Below, one piece after another: positions 1 through 6,829 of a stretch of DNA of 10,021 nt. Below the pieces are notes generated by a model. It saw only the letters and a list, made by a program, of their open reading frames with translations. It was not told where the DNA came from and ran no database searches. Both the position numbers and the translations under genes were made by a program. Each line of letters starts with the position of its first letter. Positions within the stretch are counted from its first letter, which is position 1. This DNA is from Candidatus Omnitrophota bacterium (GTDB taxonomy: Bacteria; Omnitrophota; Koll11; Gygaellales; JAQTUY01): the NCBI GenBank assembly GCA_028707105.1, contig JAQTUY010000050.1, positions 1-10,021 on the forward strand, given 5' to 3'.

Positions 1-3000
1 GAGTGCTATTCTATCAATTAGCCACCGGCCGCCTGCCATACTTGGCTCAGGACGTTTCCAGCCTCATCCATCAGCATATCGCCCAAGTACCTGACGCGCC
101 ATCCAAGGCTAATAACCAGATACCCCCGGTTATTGAGAATATCATTCTGCGCCTTATCGCCAAAGACCCCCAGGATAGATATCAGTCTTTATCCGGGCTG
201 ACCTTTGATTTAATGGAATACCAGAATCAGAGATCCAGGGGCAAGCAACCGGTAGATTTTGAGATCGCCCGCTTTGATAAGCTAAGGCAGCTTTCTTTTA
301 ATACTCGTCTTATCGGAAGGGACAAAGAACTAGCTGAACTGAAAGGTCTTTTAAACAAGATTAAACAGACTAAAGGAAGTTTGATTTTTGTCTTTGGCGA
401 GCCGGGTATCGGTAAATCTCGTCTTGTAGATGAACTCCGCGCCCATGTCTACGGTTTGGGAGGACTTTTCTGCGGTGGTAAATGCTACCAGTATGAATTT
501 AAGACTCCCTATAAAGTGTTCTCCGAGGCAATAGACGCATATATCGAAAAAGTAAAACGCCTATCCCAGGAGCAGCAGCAGTACCATATTAAGCGTATTA
601 AGGATGTCCTGGGAGAACTGGGAGCGGAAGTCGTCAAGATTGCCCCATCTATCACGGACATTATCGGTCAGCCCCCTAAGTTGGTAGAGTTAGACCCGGA
701 AAAAGAAAAGATCAGGTTTTTGATCACGGTTACTAACTTTATTGTGTCCTTATCTACGCCTCAAACCCCGCTTTTGATGTTTCTGGATGACCTGCAGTGG
801 GCGGACGACGGCTCACTGGAGATATTGGAGAGGGTAGCTGAAAAACTTATTAACACAGCTACTCTTATTATCGTCAGTTACCGGGATACTGAGGTAGGAC
901 AGAGCCATCCTCTGGCGCAGCTTATTAAAAAACTGAAAAACCAGAGCACGCCTCTTTTAGAAATCCCCGTGCGTAATCTTACTTTGAAGGAAACAACTCA
1001 GATGATCGCCCAGATCATCATGGAAAAAGAGGAAAGGGTCTTAGCTTTAGCAGAAATCCTCGATCAGAAAGCAAAGGGCAATCCGTTCTTTACTTTGGAA
1101 CTCTTACGCTCGCTGGTAGATTCGGAGATAATCTATCTTGAAAAAGACCACTACACTTATGATTTGGAGAAGCTTAAGGCTGCCGGGTTGCCTGAGAATA
1201 TCGTGGAGATCGTCCTTAAGCGCATAAAAGACCTGCCGGAGGAACATCTGCAGGTGCTGTCCTATGCTTCGGTATTGGGTAAAGAGCTGCAGTTTGAGCT
1301 TATCACTGAATTGACCAAGAAACCCTTCGAAGCGGTCCTGAATTCCATAGAAGAAGGTATTAAAAATCAACTCCTAATGCGCGATATCACCGGCCGCGAA
1401 AATATCTTTTTTATGCACGACCGGATCAGAGAAGCTCTTTATCAGAGAGTATCTGAGCAGGAAAGAGAACCCTTGCATAAACATATCGCCGAGGTTTTGG
1501 AAGAACAGAACAAGGATAATCCTGACCCGGTAATATACGATCTTGCTTATCACTTTACCCAAGCCAGGGTTGATGACAAAGCTCTGCAATATTCTATACC
1601 TGCCGCGCATAAAGCAAAGTCTTCATATGCTAATACGTTAGCCATAGACCTCTACAATTCTGCTAAAGATATCTTAGAGAAACAAGATAAGATCAGGACT
1701 TCCGATTACACGGAAATTTTGGAGAATTTAGGGGAAGTTTACAGACTGGCAGGTAAATTCGACCTGTCCATCACTAGTCTTAAGGAAGCAGAAGCCCTGA
1801 TCCCTAAAACAGATACTCTTCATAAAGCCCAAGTCCTCTCCAAGATGGGAGATACGTATTGGGATAATGGTAAAGTTGAAGAATCAGCTAAAATATTAGA
1901 GCAATCGCTTAGAGTACTCGGAATAAGAATTCCCGTAACAATAATAGGAGTATTGTCTGGCATAACCATCCAGTTTAGCGCCCAAATGCTTCATATGCTA
2001 TTTCCTCAGTTATTGATAAGCGGAAAATACAGAGAAAGCCCGCATGAGTTATTAATAGTGCGGATCATGAATAGGTTGGGCCACGCGTATTATTATAGCG
2101 ATATGAACAAAACACTATATTATTTTTTGCGCTGTCTTAATGTTGCCGAAAAGATAGGCCCCTGTTCAGAATTAGCTTATGCATATATATCAGCGATGCC
2201 AGTCTTTGCAGTTTTTCCCTGGCATAGCCGCGTAGAGAGAGATTATAAGAAAGGGCTTGAGATATCGCAAAAGCTCAATGACCGGGTCAGGGAGGGGATT
2301 GCTTATGGATATTATGCAGGATTAAGATGCTATTCAAAGAATAAAGGAATAGAGTGCCTATCTTATGCCAAGAAGGCCGTTGGTATATTAAAGCCATTGG
2401 GAGAATATTGGGAATTAGGAGTTGGATATGCTTTTATCAATCACGGTAGTTTTATCGCCGGCAATATGCAGGAAGCCATAAAAATTAATGAAGAAAGTAT
2501 GGAGGTAATGAAACAAGCCAATGTCTTACAGCCGCTTGGTTGGGGTTTATACGACAAGGGTTCTTTATCTTCCTTGATAGGAGATGTATCAGATGAAATA
2601 ATCGAGAGTATTAAAGAAGGCAATAGATTAATGATAGAGACGCGGGATAAAGCCGATGAAGCGTATAGCCTCTCAATTTTGGCATTTGCTTATCTGCGGC
2701 GCAAAGAATATGCTTTAGCCATAGAAACAGTCGAGAAAGCAATACCTATGTATGATCGCCTAAAAGGTCCTTGGTCTTTTGACCTTTTTACAAGAGGTGC
2801 ACAGATATATTTGGATACGGTTGTGCAAAATCCGGAAATATCTCGTAAGCAAAAGGATCAGTATCTAAAGCGTGCCCGTTGGTTTATCCTGCAGTCCCGT
2901 ATATGGTCGGTATTTTTCAAGTTCTTCTACGGCTGGACTCTTCAGGTCTCTGGTACCTACCTATGGTTAACCGGTAAAAAGAAAAGAGCCATCTCTACCT

Positions 3001-4541
3001 GGGACCGGGGTGTGAAGTATCTACGCGAGAAGAGCGATGACAAGTACCGCATCGCCTATATCCTCCTGGAGCAAGCCAAGTTCCTGCTTTCGGATAAGAT
3101 GGGGTCAGACCCAATTATCCGTAAAAAGGCCTACTCTAACCTGATCGAAGCCAGGGATCTCTTTACTGAGATGGGCTGTAAATTAGACCTGGATACTGCC
3201 AACAAACTCCTGGAATCTATCTCTCCCGAAGGAATATCGGTAGACTCCCGTACTGTCCTGACCCAGAAGCGCCATCTGGACAGCCTGCTTCAGGTAACCC
3301 AGGCTATCGGCTCTATCTTTATCCTGGATGAACTGCTCCAGAAGATCCTGGAATACGGCCTAAAGGTAACCGGAGCAGAGCGGGGCTTCCTGCTTCTCTA
3401 TGACCAGACTAAGAACCTCTCTTTAAAAGTCTCCTCCGGCCTGGAAAAAGACCTATCAGGCACATCTTTTTCTTACGATAACTATAGAATAAGCTTAGAG
3501 CTTATCAATGAGGTAGTAAATACTAAGTCTGCCTCTATAGCAGATCAACAAACCGCCTCCAACGCCAAGATACAAAATGAACTCAAAACCTTCTCTGTCC
3601 GCCAAGCCATCACCGTACCCCTCCAGACCAGGGATAAGCCTATAGGTATCCTCTATATGGATAACAGATTAGCCGGAGGTACCTTCGGCAAAGACGAACT
3701 TGAGCTGATGAAAGGCTTCGCGGTCCAGGCTTCAGTCTCAATTGAGAACGCCTTCCTGGTCTCAAGCCTAGTTGAACAGGAAAGATTAAAACAAGAGCTA
3801 GAGCTGGGCAGGCAGATCCAGGAAAGCCTCCTTCCCAAGGAGAGCCCAGTCATCCAAGGATTAAAGCTCTCCGGTTTGATGCTCCCGGCCAAGGAGATAG
3901 GAGGAGACTACTATGACTTCGTTATTCCTGAAATGGGGTCAGACCCAATTTCCCAGGCTATTTCCTCTGTAGGTATTGTCATCGGTGACGTCTCCGGCAA
4001 AGGCGTAGCCGCAGGCTTACTTATGGCCATGGCCAAGACCGCCATCCACACCCTCTCTCAGGAGGAAACAAGCCCTAAACAGATACTTCTGCGTACTAAC
4101 CAGATCCTGGTCAAACACATCGGAGCCCAGAAGTTTATGACCATGCTCTACTTCAGGTATGATACTCAAACCAAGACCTTAACTTACTCTTCTGCAGGAC
4201 ATGAGCATATCCTTATATATAGGAATAACGGGAAAGTCGAATCCATCATCTCCGGCGGCTTTATGCTGGGCATGGTCCCGGACATCTCCGCCTTCCTGGA
4301 AGATAAACAGATCTCACTTAACCCAGGGGATAAGATAATTCTCTACACTGACGGTGTCACTGAGGCCAGGAACCCCCAAGAAGACCTCTTTGGCCTTGAG
4401 AAGCTGATTGAGCTCATCCAAAAGTACGGCTCTAAACCCGCGGAACAACTGCTTAATTCTATCAAGGAAGAAGTCTACTCCTATATCGGCACCAGAGAGC
4501 AGTATGATGATATTACATTAGTCGTCATGGAAGCGACATAG
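1..4541 (+). CDS. Giant signalling protein, 5'-truncated by the window: Ser/Thr kinase - AAA ATPase - TPR-like - GAF - SpoIIE-type PP2C phosphatase
   Basis: Partial gene; the GTG at 3-5 is an internal valine codon, so the true start is upstream. Numbering is from that codon, with 1512 residues visible. Residues 1-75 are the last lobe of a protein kinase (TGRLPY, then LIAKDPQDRY with the subdomain XI arginine). Residues 102-300 form an AAA/MalT-like ATPase with Walker A GEPGIGKS (132-139) and Walker B LLMFLDDLQWAD (257-268). About 530-1080 is helical and TPR-like. About 1090-1250 is a GAF sensor domain, followed by a short coiled-coil linker. About 1285-1512 is a PP2C phosphatase of the SpoIIE/RsbU class, with likely metal ligands D1302 (GGDYYDF), D1329 (GDVSGKG), D1450 (LYTDG) and D1503 (DDITLVV). 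Kinase plus phosphatase in one chain suggests cytoplasmic control of a partner-switching anti-sigma pathway (inference). Oddities: two in-frame copies of a palindromic word encode MGSDPI (residues 1033-1038 and 1311-1316), and the TPR region is AT-richer than the 3' third. Confidence 0.93.
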   Translation, partial: VLFYQLATGRLPYLAQDVSSLIHQHIAQVPDAPSKANNQIPPVIENIILRLIAKDPQDRYQSLSGLTFDLMEYQNQRSRGKQPVDFEIARFDKLRQLSFNTRLIGRDKELAELKGLLNKIKQTKGSLIFVFGEPGIGKSRLVDELRAHVYGLGGLFCGGKCYQYEFKTPYKVFSEAIDAYIEKVKRLSQEQQQYHIKRIKDVLGELGAEVVKIAPSITDIIGQPPKLVELDPEKEKIRFLITVTNFIVSLSTPQTPLLMFLDDLQWADDGSLEILERVAEKLINTATLIIVSYRDTEVGQSHPLAQLIKKLKNQSTPLLEIPVRNLTLKETTQMIAQIIMEKEERVLALAEILDQKAKGNPFFTLELLRSLVDSEIIYLEKDHYTYDLEKLKAAGLPENIVEIVLKRIKDLPEEHLQVLSYASVLGKELQFELITELTKKPFEAVLNSIEEGIKNQLLMRDITGRENIFFMHDRIREALYQRVSEQEREPLHKHIAEVLEEQNKDNPDPVIYDLAYHFTQARVDDKALQYSIPAAHKAKSSYANTLAIDLYNSAKDILEKQDKIRTSDYTEILENLGEVYRLAGKFDLSITSLKEAEALIPKTDTLHKAQVLSKMGDTYWDNGKVEESAKILEQSLRVLGIRIPVTIIGVLSGITIQFSAQMLHMLFPQLLISGKYRESPHELLIVRIMNRLGHAYYYSDMNKTLYYFLRCLNVAEKIGPCSELAYAYISAMPVFAVFPWHSRVERDYKKGLEISQKLNDRVREGIAYGYYAGLRCYSKNKGIECLSYAKKAVGILKPLGEYWELGVGYAFINHGSFIAGNMQEAIKINEESMEVMKQANVLQPLGWGLYDKGSLSSLIGDVSDEIIESIKEGNRLMIETRDKADEAYSLSILAFAYLRRKEYALAIETVEKAIPMYDRLKGPWSFDLFTRGAQIYLDTVVQNPEISRKQKDQYLKRARWFILQSRIWSVFFKFFYGWTLQVSGTYLWLTGKKKRAISTWDRGVKYLREKSDDKYRIAYILLEQAKFLLSDKMGSDPIIRKKAYSNLIEARDLFTEMGCKLDLDTANKLLESISPEGISVDSRTVLTQKRHLDSLLQVTQAIGSIFILDELLQKILEYGLKVTGAERGFLLLYDQTKNLSLKVSSGLEKDLSGTSFSYDNYRISLELINEVVNTKSASIADQQTASNAKIQNELKTFSVRQAITVPLQTRDKPIGILYMDNRLAGGTFGKDELELMKGFAVQASVSIENAFLVSSLVEQERLKQELELGRQIQESLLPKESPVIQGLKLSGLMLPAKEIGGDYYDFVIPEMGSDPISQAISSVGIVIGDVSGKGVAAGLLMAMAKTAIHTLSQEETSPKQILLRTNQILVKHIGAQKFMTMLYFRYDTQTKTLTYSSAGHEHILIYRNNGKVESIISGGFMLGMVPDISAFLEDKQISLNPGDKIILYTDGVTEARNPQEDLFGLEKLIELIQKYGSKPAEQLLNSIKEEVYSYIGTREQYDDITLVVMEAT
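3099..3116. repeat. In-frame palindromic word, copy 1 (encodes MGSDPI)
   Basis: The 18-base word ATGGGGTCAGACCCAATT occurs here and again, identically, at 3933-3950. Its core GGGTC-A-GACCC is a perfect inverted repeat with a one-base centre. It is read in the same frame in both places as MGSDPI. Here it falls in the helical TPR-like region between AKFLLSDK and RKKAYSNL, a plausible turn between two helices. It resembles REP-type or Rickettsia-palindromic-element-type insertions into coding DNA; the family was not identified. Confidence 0.75.
3931..3951. repeat. In-frame palindromic word, copy 2 (encodes MGSDPI, inside the PP2C domain)
   Basis: This is the second exact copy of the 18-base word found at 3099-3116. 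The palindrome extends further here: outside the core and one mismatched pair, TAAA on one side pairs with ATTT on the other, giving a 21-base imperfect inverted repeat. It lies in the phosphatase domain between GGDYYDFVIPE and GIVIGDVSGKG. Relatives usually have only a short beta-turn there, so the element probably lengthens a surface loop without disturbing the metal-binding aspartates on either side. Confidence 0.78.
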
Positions 4542-4545
4542 AATA

Positions 4546-4587
4546 ACCTATCCTTTTCCTTGATAGGTAAAGAGATTGGAAAAGGAT
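4546..4587. other. Two mutually exclusive hairpins just after the signalling gene
   Basis: Five bases after the stop codon, ACCTATC (4546-4552) can pair with GATAGGT (4562-4568) around a nine-base loop. Alternatively ATCCTTTTCC (4550-4559) can pair perfectly with GGAAAAGGAT (4578-4587). The two stems share bases and cannot form together. Neither is followed by a T-run, so neither is a standard intrinsic terminator. They may stabilise the 3' end of the mRNA or be debris of the adjacent repeat. Confidence 0.5.
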
Positions 4588-4655
4588 TAATTCGCGGACG
4601 GCCTGCGGCCTACAACTTACGTTCGCTTTGCTCCGTAAGTTGTCCGCTCATTAAT
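4584..4655. repeat. Hairpin repeat element, copy 1
   Basis: The element begins GGATTAATTCG and ends GCTCATTAAT. The ends pair as ATTAAT (4586-4591) with ATTAAT (4650-4655) and GCGGAC (4594-4599) with GTCCGC (4642-4647), separated by a two-base mismatch. Inside, ACAACTTACG (4612-4621) pairs perfectly with CGTAAGTTGT (4634-4643), overlapping the end of the outer right arm. A small separate hairpin GGCC-TGC-GGCC (4600-4610) sits in the left arm, as if inserted there. A diverged, shorter copy lies at 4690-4747. The layout suggests a REP- or MITE-like mobile palindrome. I cannot name the family. Confidence 0.72.
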
Positions 4656-4685
4656 ATTACGCTGGTAGTGATGGAGTCGCAATAG
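4653..4685 (+). pseudogene. Remnant of the 3' end of a second SpoIIE-type phosphatase gene
   Basis: Read from 4653, these bases give NITLVVMESQ and a TAG stop. The intact gene ends DDITLVVMEAT and TAG at 4541. Seven residues in a row (ITLVVME) are identical and the stop falls at the same distance, yet five of the seven codons differ, all synonymously (ACA/ACG, TTA/CTG, GTC/GTA, GTC/GTG, GAA/GAG). That pattern indicates a paralogue that diverged under selection, not a recent copy. The fragment lies between the two hairpin repeats and in the same frame as the intact gene: 4542-4685 is open for 47 sense codons after the first TAG. It is too short to function alone. Confidence 0.72.
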
Positions 4686-4689
4686 GTTA

Positions 4690-4747
4690 GGATTAATTCG
4701 GCCATATAACTTACGTTGCTTCGCTCCGTACGTTATCTGCTCATTAA
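4690..4747. repeat. Hairpin repeat element, copy 2
   Basis: This copy shares with copy 1 the left end GGATTAATTCG, the central ACTTACGTT with a CG/CT-rich loop, TCCGTA, and the right end GCTCATTAA. Its stem is ATAACTTACG (4706-4715) with CGTACGTTAT (4727-4736), one mismatch, around an 11-base loop. It lacks the small GGCC hairpin of copy 1. It ends ten bases before the -35 box of the downstream operon, so it may have brought or displaced upstream regulatory sequence. No T-run follows on the plus strand, so it is not a terminator. Confidence 0.68.
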
Positions 4748-4756
4748 AAAAACTTA

Positions 4757-4785
4757 TTGACAACCCTGACTAAAAGTATTATTAT
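4757..4785 (+). promoter_or_regulatory. Sigma-70-type promoter of the por operon
   Basis: TTGACA at 4757-4762 is a perfect -35 box. A 17-base spacer follows, then TATTAT at 4780-4785 as the -10 box. Transcription would start near 4792, leaving a leader of about 26 bases before the porC ATG, which has AGAGG at 4806-4810 as ribosome binding site. No operator is obvious. Confidence 0.78.
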
Positions 4786-4817
4786 ATGGCTTCCTGTTTT
4801 CCAATAGAGGACAACCA

Positions 4818-5366
4818 ATGAAAGAAATAAGAATTCATGCCCGCGCCGGACAAGGCGCCATAACCACAGCAGTATTATTAGGCGAGGCCTATTTTAGAGA
4901 GGGCCAGTACGCTTATTGCTTTCCGCATTTCGGCGCGGCCAGGATGGGCGCTCCGATGAATGCCTATGTGCGGGTGGATGATAAACCGGTCAGGCTGCGC
5001 AGCAAGATATATGAGCCGGATTACGTGCTGGTGGCGGATTCCACTCTTATGCGCGGATTCAATTGCCTTTCCGGGCTTAAAGAGGATGGCATTGCCATTA
5101 TAAATGAAGGCGATGACGTCGATATCCCCAAGCGCAAGGCCCGTCAGAAGATATTCGTCATCCCGGCGAACAAGATCGCCATGGAGACCATCGGCAGGCC
5201 GATAGTCAACACTGTCCTATTGGGCGCTTACGCGGCTGCCAGCGGCCAGATCAAGATCGAAGACTTGTTTGAAGCCATCAAGAAGCGCATGAAGGGCAAG
5301 ATCGCCGACGGTAATATTGAAGCGGCGAGAAGAGGATTTGATTTCATTAAAAATTATAAGGGCTAA
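4818..5366 (+). CDS. porC: Pyruvate (2-oxoacid):ferredoxin oxidoreductase, gamma subunit
   Basis: This is the gamma subunit of the heterotetrameric cytoplasmic enzyme that oxidatively decarboxylates pyruvate, or a related 2-oxoacid, to acyl-CoA with ferredoxin as acceptor. The 182-residue length is normal for the family. The N-terminus IRIHARAGQGAITTAVLLGEA is the typical beta-strand and glycine-rich loop; FPHFGAARMGAPMNAYVRVDDKPVR and IYEPDYVLVADSTLM are also diagnostic. The ATG follows AGAGG by seven bases and the promoter closely. It is first in the order gamma-delta-alpha-beta, the same as in Thermotoga-type enzymes. The subunit sequence fits pyruvate as substrate, but 2-oxoisovalerate cannot be excluded. 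Confidence 0.93.
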   Translation: MKEIRIHARAGQGAITTAVLLGEAYFREGQYAYCFPHFGAARMGAPMNAYVRVDDKPVRLRSKIYEPDYVLVADSTLMRGFNCLSGLKEDGIAIINEGDDVDIPKRKARQKIFVIPANKIAMETIGRPIVNTVLLGAYAAASGQIKIEDLFEAIKKRMKGKIADGNIEAARRGFDFIKNYKG

Positions 5367-5373
5367 AGAGAGG
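5367..5373 (+). promoter_or_regulatory. Ribosome binding site supporting the GTG start of porD
   Basis: AGAGAGG directly follows the porC stop and sits seven bases before GTG 5381. No ATG in this frame precedes the cysteine motifs, so this site fixes the start. Confidence 0.75.
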
Positions 5374-5380
5374 TAAATAA

Positions 5381-5641
5381 GTGTTCGGACCGTTAATCGC
5401 GAAACCAGGCTCAAGCAGGGTGAACAAGACCGGTTCCTGGAGAACAGATTTAAAACCGAAATTCCTGCATAAAAACTGTATCGGCTGTAAAATATGCTCC
5501 GGGGCTTGCCCTGAGGGCTGTATTATAGATGAAGAAAAAAATAACTATTCTTGCGACCTTTCCTTTTGCAAAGGGTGCGGTTTATGCGCTATTTTGTGCC
5601 CGAAGGCCGACATAGTAATGGTTAAGGAAAAAGAGGCTTAA
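5381..5641 (+). CDS. porD: Pyruvate (2-oxoacid):ferredoxin oxidoreductase, delta subunit (2x[4Fe-4S])
   Basis: An 86-residue ferredoxin-like subunit that passes electrons from the catalytic subunits to external ferredoxin. Two CxxCxxCxxxCP motifs are visible: C33, C36, C39, C43 and C63, C66, C69, C73, each enough for half of a pair of 4Fe-4S clusters. C47 and C58 are extra cysteines between the motifs. The roughly 30-residue N-terminal extension, with KTGSWRTDLKP, is typical of PorD and helps dock it to the complex. It starts with GTG. The gap to porC is 14 bases and to porA 6 bases. Confidence 0.92.
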   Translation: MFGPLIAKPGSSRVNKTGSWRTDLKPKFLHKNCIGCKICSGACPEGCIIDEEKNNYSCDLSFCKGCGLCAILCPKADIVMVKEKEA

Positions 5642-5647
5642 AATCAG

Positions 5648-6829
5648 ATGAAAGAATTTTTAGAGGGTTCTCAGGCGATAGCCAAGATGGTCAAGCTTTG
5701 CAAACCCGGCGTTATTTCCGCCTATCCGATAACCCCTCAGACCCATATCGTAGAAGAGCTGGCCCAGTTCGTGGCCAATGGAGAGCTTAATTCGCAGTTC
5801 GTCAATGTTGAATCCGAGCATTCGGCGGCATCCGTAGTCCTGGGAGCCTCCGCGGCCGGCGTGCGCGTATTTACCGCCACCAGTTCGCAGGGGTTGTTTT
5901 ATATGCAGGAGGTAATATTTAATATCGCCGGCCTGCGCCTGCCGGTAGTCCTGGCTTGCGCTAACCGCGCCGTATCCGCTCCTATCAATATTTGGAATGA
6001 TCAGCAGGATTCTGTATCCCTGCGCGACGCCGGATGGATCCAGCTTTATGCCGAGGACGTCCAGGAAGCGGCGGATTTTCACCTGATAGCCTATCGTCTC
6101 GCCGAGGATAAAGCCATAATGCTTCCGGTAATGGTATGCTTAGACGGCTATACCCTGACCCACGGCATAGAGACTGTGGATATCCCCAGCCAGGAACTGG
6201 TAGATAAATATTTGCCTCCTTATAAAGCTCCTTATAAATTAGACCCTGAAAATCCTTTAACCATCGGCCCCTTAGTGGACAGCGATTCTTATATGGAGAC
6301 CCGTTACGCCATCGAGCAGACCCAGAAAGAAGTGCTTAAAGCTATCCCGAAGGCTACCGCTGAATTTGCCAAGGTCTTCGGCCGCGCCTATAACGGTCTG
6401 GTTGAAGAATACCGCATCTCCGACGCCGACCGGGTGATCGTGGCAATGGGTTCGGTATGCGGGACGATCAAGGAAACTATTGATGAATTAAGAAAAAAAG
6501 GCAAGAAGGTCGGGCTCCTAAAAGTCACCTCTTACAGGCCCTTCCCGGCCCAGGAAATATATGAAGCGTTAAAGGGTGTTCCGAGAGTGGCAGTCATGGA
6601 CCGCGCCTTATCTTTAGGTTCTTACGCGCCGTTGGCCGCGGAAATCAAGGCGACATTCTTTGGAAAGAAGAAAAAGCCGTCGGTGATCAGCAGTTTTGTG
6701 GCCGGACTGGGCGGCCGTGATATTACCCGCGATTCGGTTAAAGAGATCTTCCGGATGCTTACCAATAAAGAAAGGACTGGGGAGTTTATCGATTTGAAAC
6801 CCGAGCTCCTGCAGGATAAATATGAGTGA
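5648..6829 (+). CDS. porA: Pyruvate (2-oxoacid):ferredoxin oxidoreductase, alpha subunit
   Basis: A 393-residue alpha subunit of normal length. It carries the pyrimidine-side thiamine diphosphate domain: YPITP (26-30) with T29, the usual substrate-contacting threonine, and NVESEHSA (53-60), where E57 is the probable cofactor-activating glutamate. The stretch NIWNDQQDSVSLRDAGWIQLY (114-134) is highly conserved in pyruvate-type enzymes. The C-terminal half (VIVAMGSVCGTIKE, TSYRPFPAQEI, VMDRALSLG) is the transketolase-C-like domain. Its ribosome binding site is probably AGAGG at 5632-5636 inside the end of porD, 11 bases from the ATG and weaker than its neighbours, which suggests translational coupling. 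Its last 8 bases overlap porB. Confidence 0.94.
   Translation: MKEFLEGSQAIAKMVKLCKPGVISAYPITPQTHIVEELAQFVANGELNSQFVNVESEHSAASVVLGASAAGVRVFTATSSQGLFYMQEVIFNIAGLRLPVVLACANRAVSAPINIWNDQQDSVSLRDAGWIQLYAEDVQEAADFHLIAYRLAEDKAIMLPVMVCLDGYTLTHGIETVDIPSQELVDKYLPPYKAPYKLDPENPLTIGPLVDSDSYMETRYAIEQTQKEVLKAIPKATAEFAKVFGRAYNGLVEEYRISDADRVIVAMGSVCGTIKETIDELRKKGKKVGLLKVTSYRPFPAQEIYEALKGVPRVAVMDRALSLGSYAPLAAEIKATFFGKKKKPSVISSFVAGLGGRDITRDSVKEIFRMLTNKERTGEFIDLKPELLQDKYE

Noticed and set aside
3..5. GTG at the extreme left as the start of the signalling gene
   Set aside because: The residues that follow are the middle of a kinase C-lobe, and the frame is open to the window edge, so the gene is cut by the window.
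4542..4685. TAG read-through or stop-codon reassignment extending the signalling protein by 47 residues
   Set aside because: The phosphatase fold is already complete at DDITLVVMEAT, and the extension is repeat-derived plus a duplicated tail. The remnant itself ends in TAG, and the other plus-strand genes end in ordinary TAA, TGA or TAG with short gaps.
4584..4747. CRISPR array
   Set aside because: There are only two diverged hairpin copies, unequal in length, with a gene remnant between them and no regular spacers.
4690..4772. Small plus-strand open frame through repeat copy 2
   Set aside because: It has no ribosome binding site, overlaps the por -35 box and is only as long as the repeat allows.
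5660..6082. Minus-strand open frame opposite porA (and similar long antisense frames opposite porB at 6614-7162 and 7152-7448)
   Set aside because: The sense strand is an unmistakable conserved enzyme subunit. The antisense translations are low-complexity shadows without recognisable motifs or ribosome sites.
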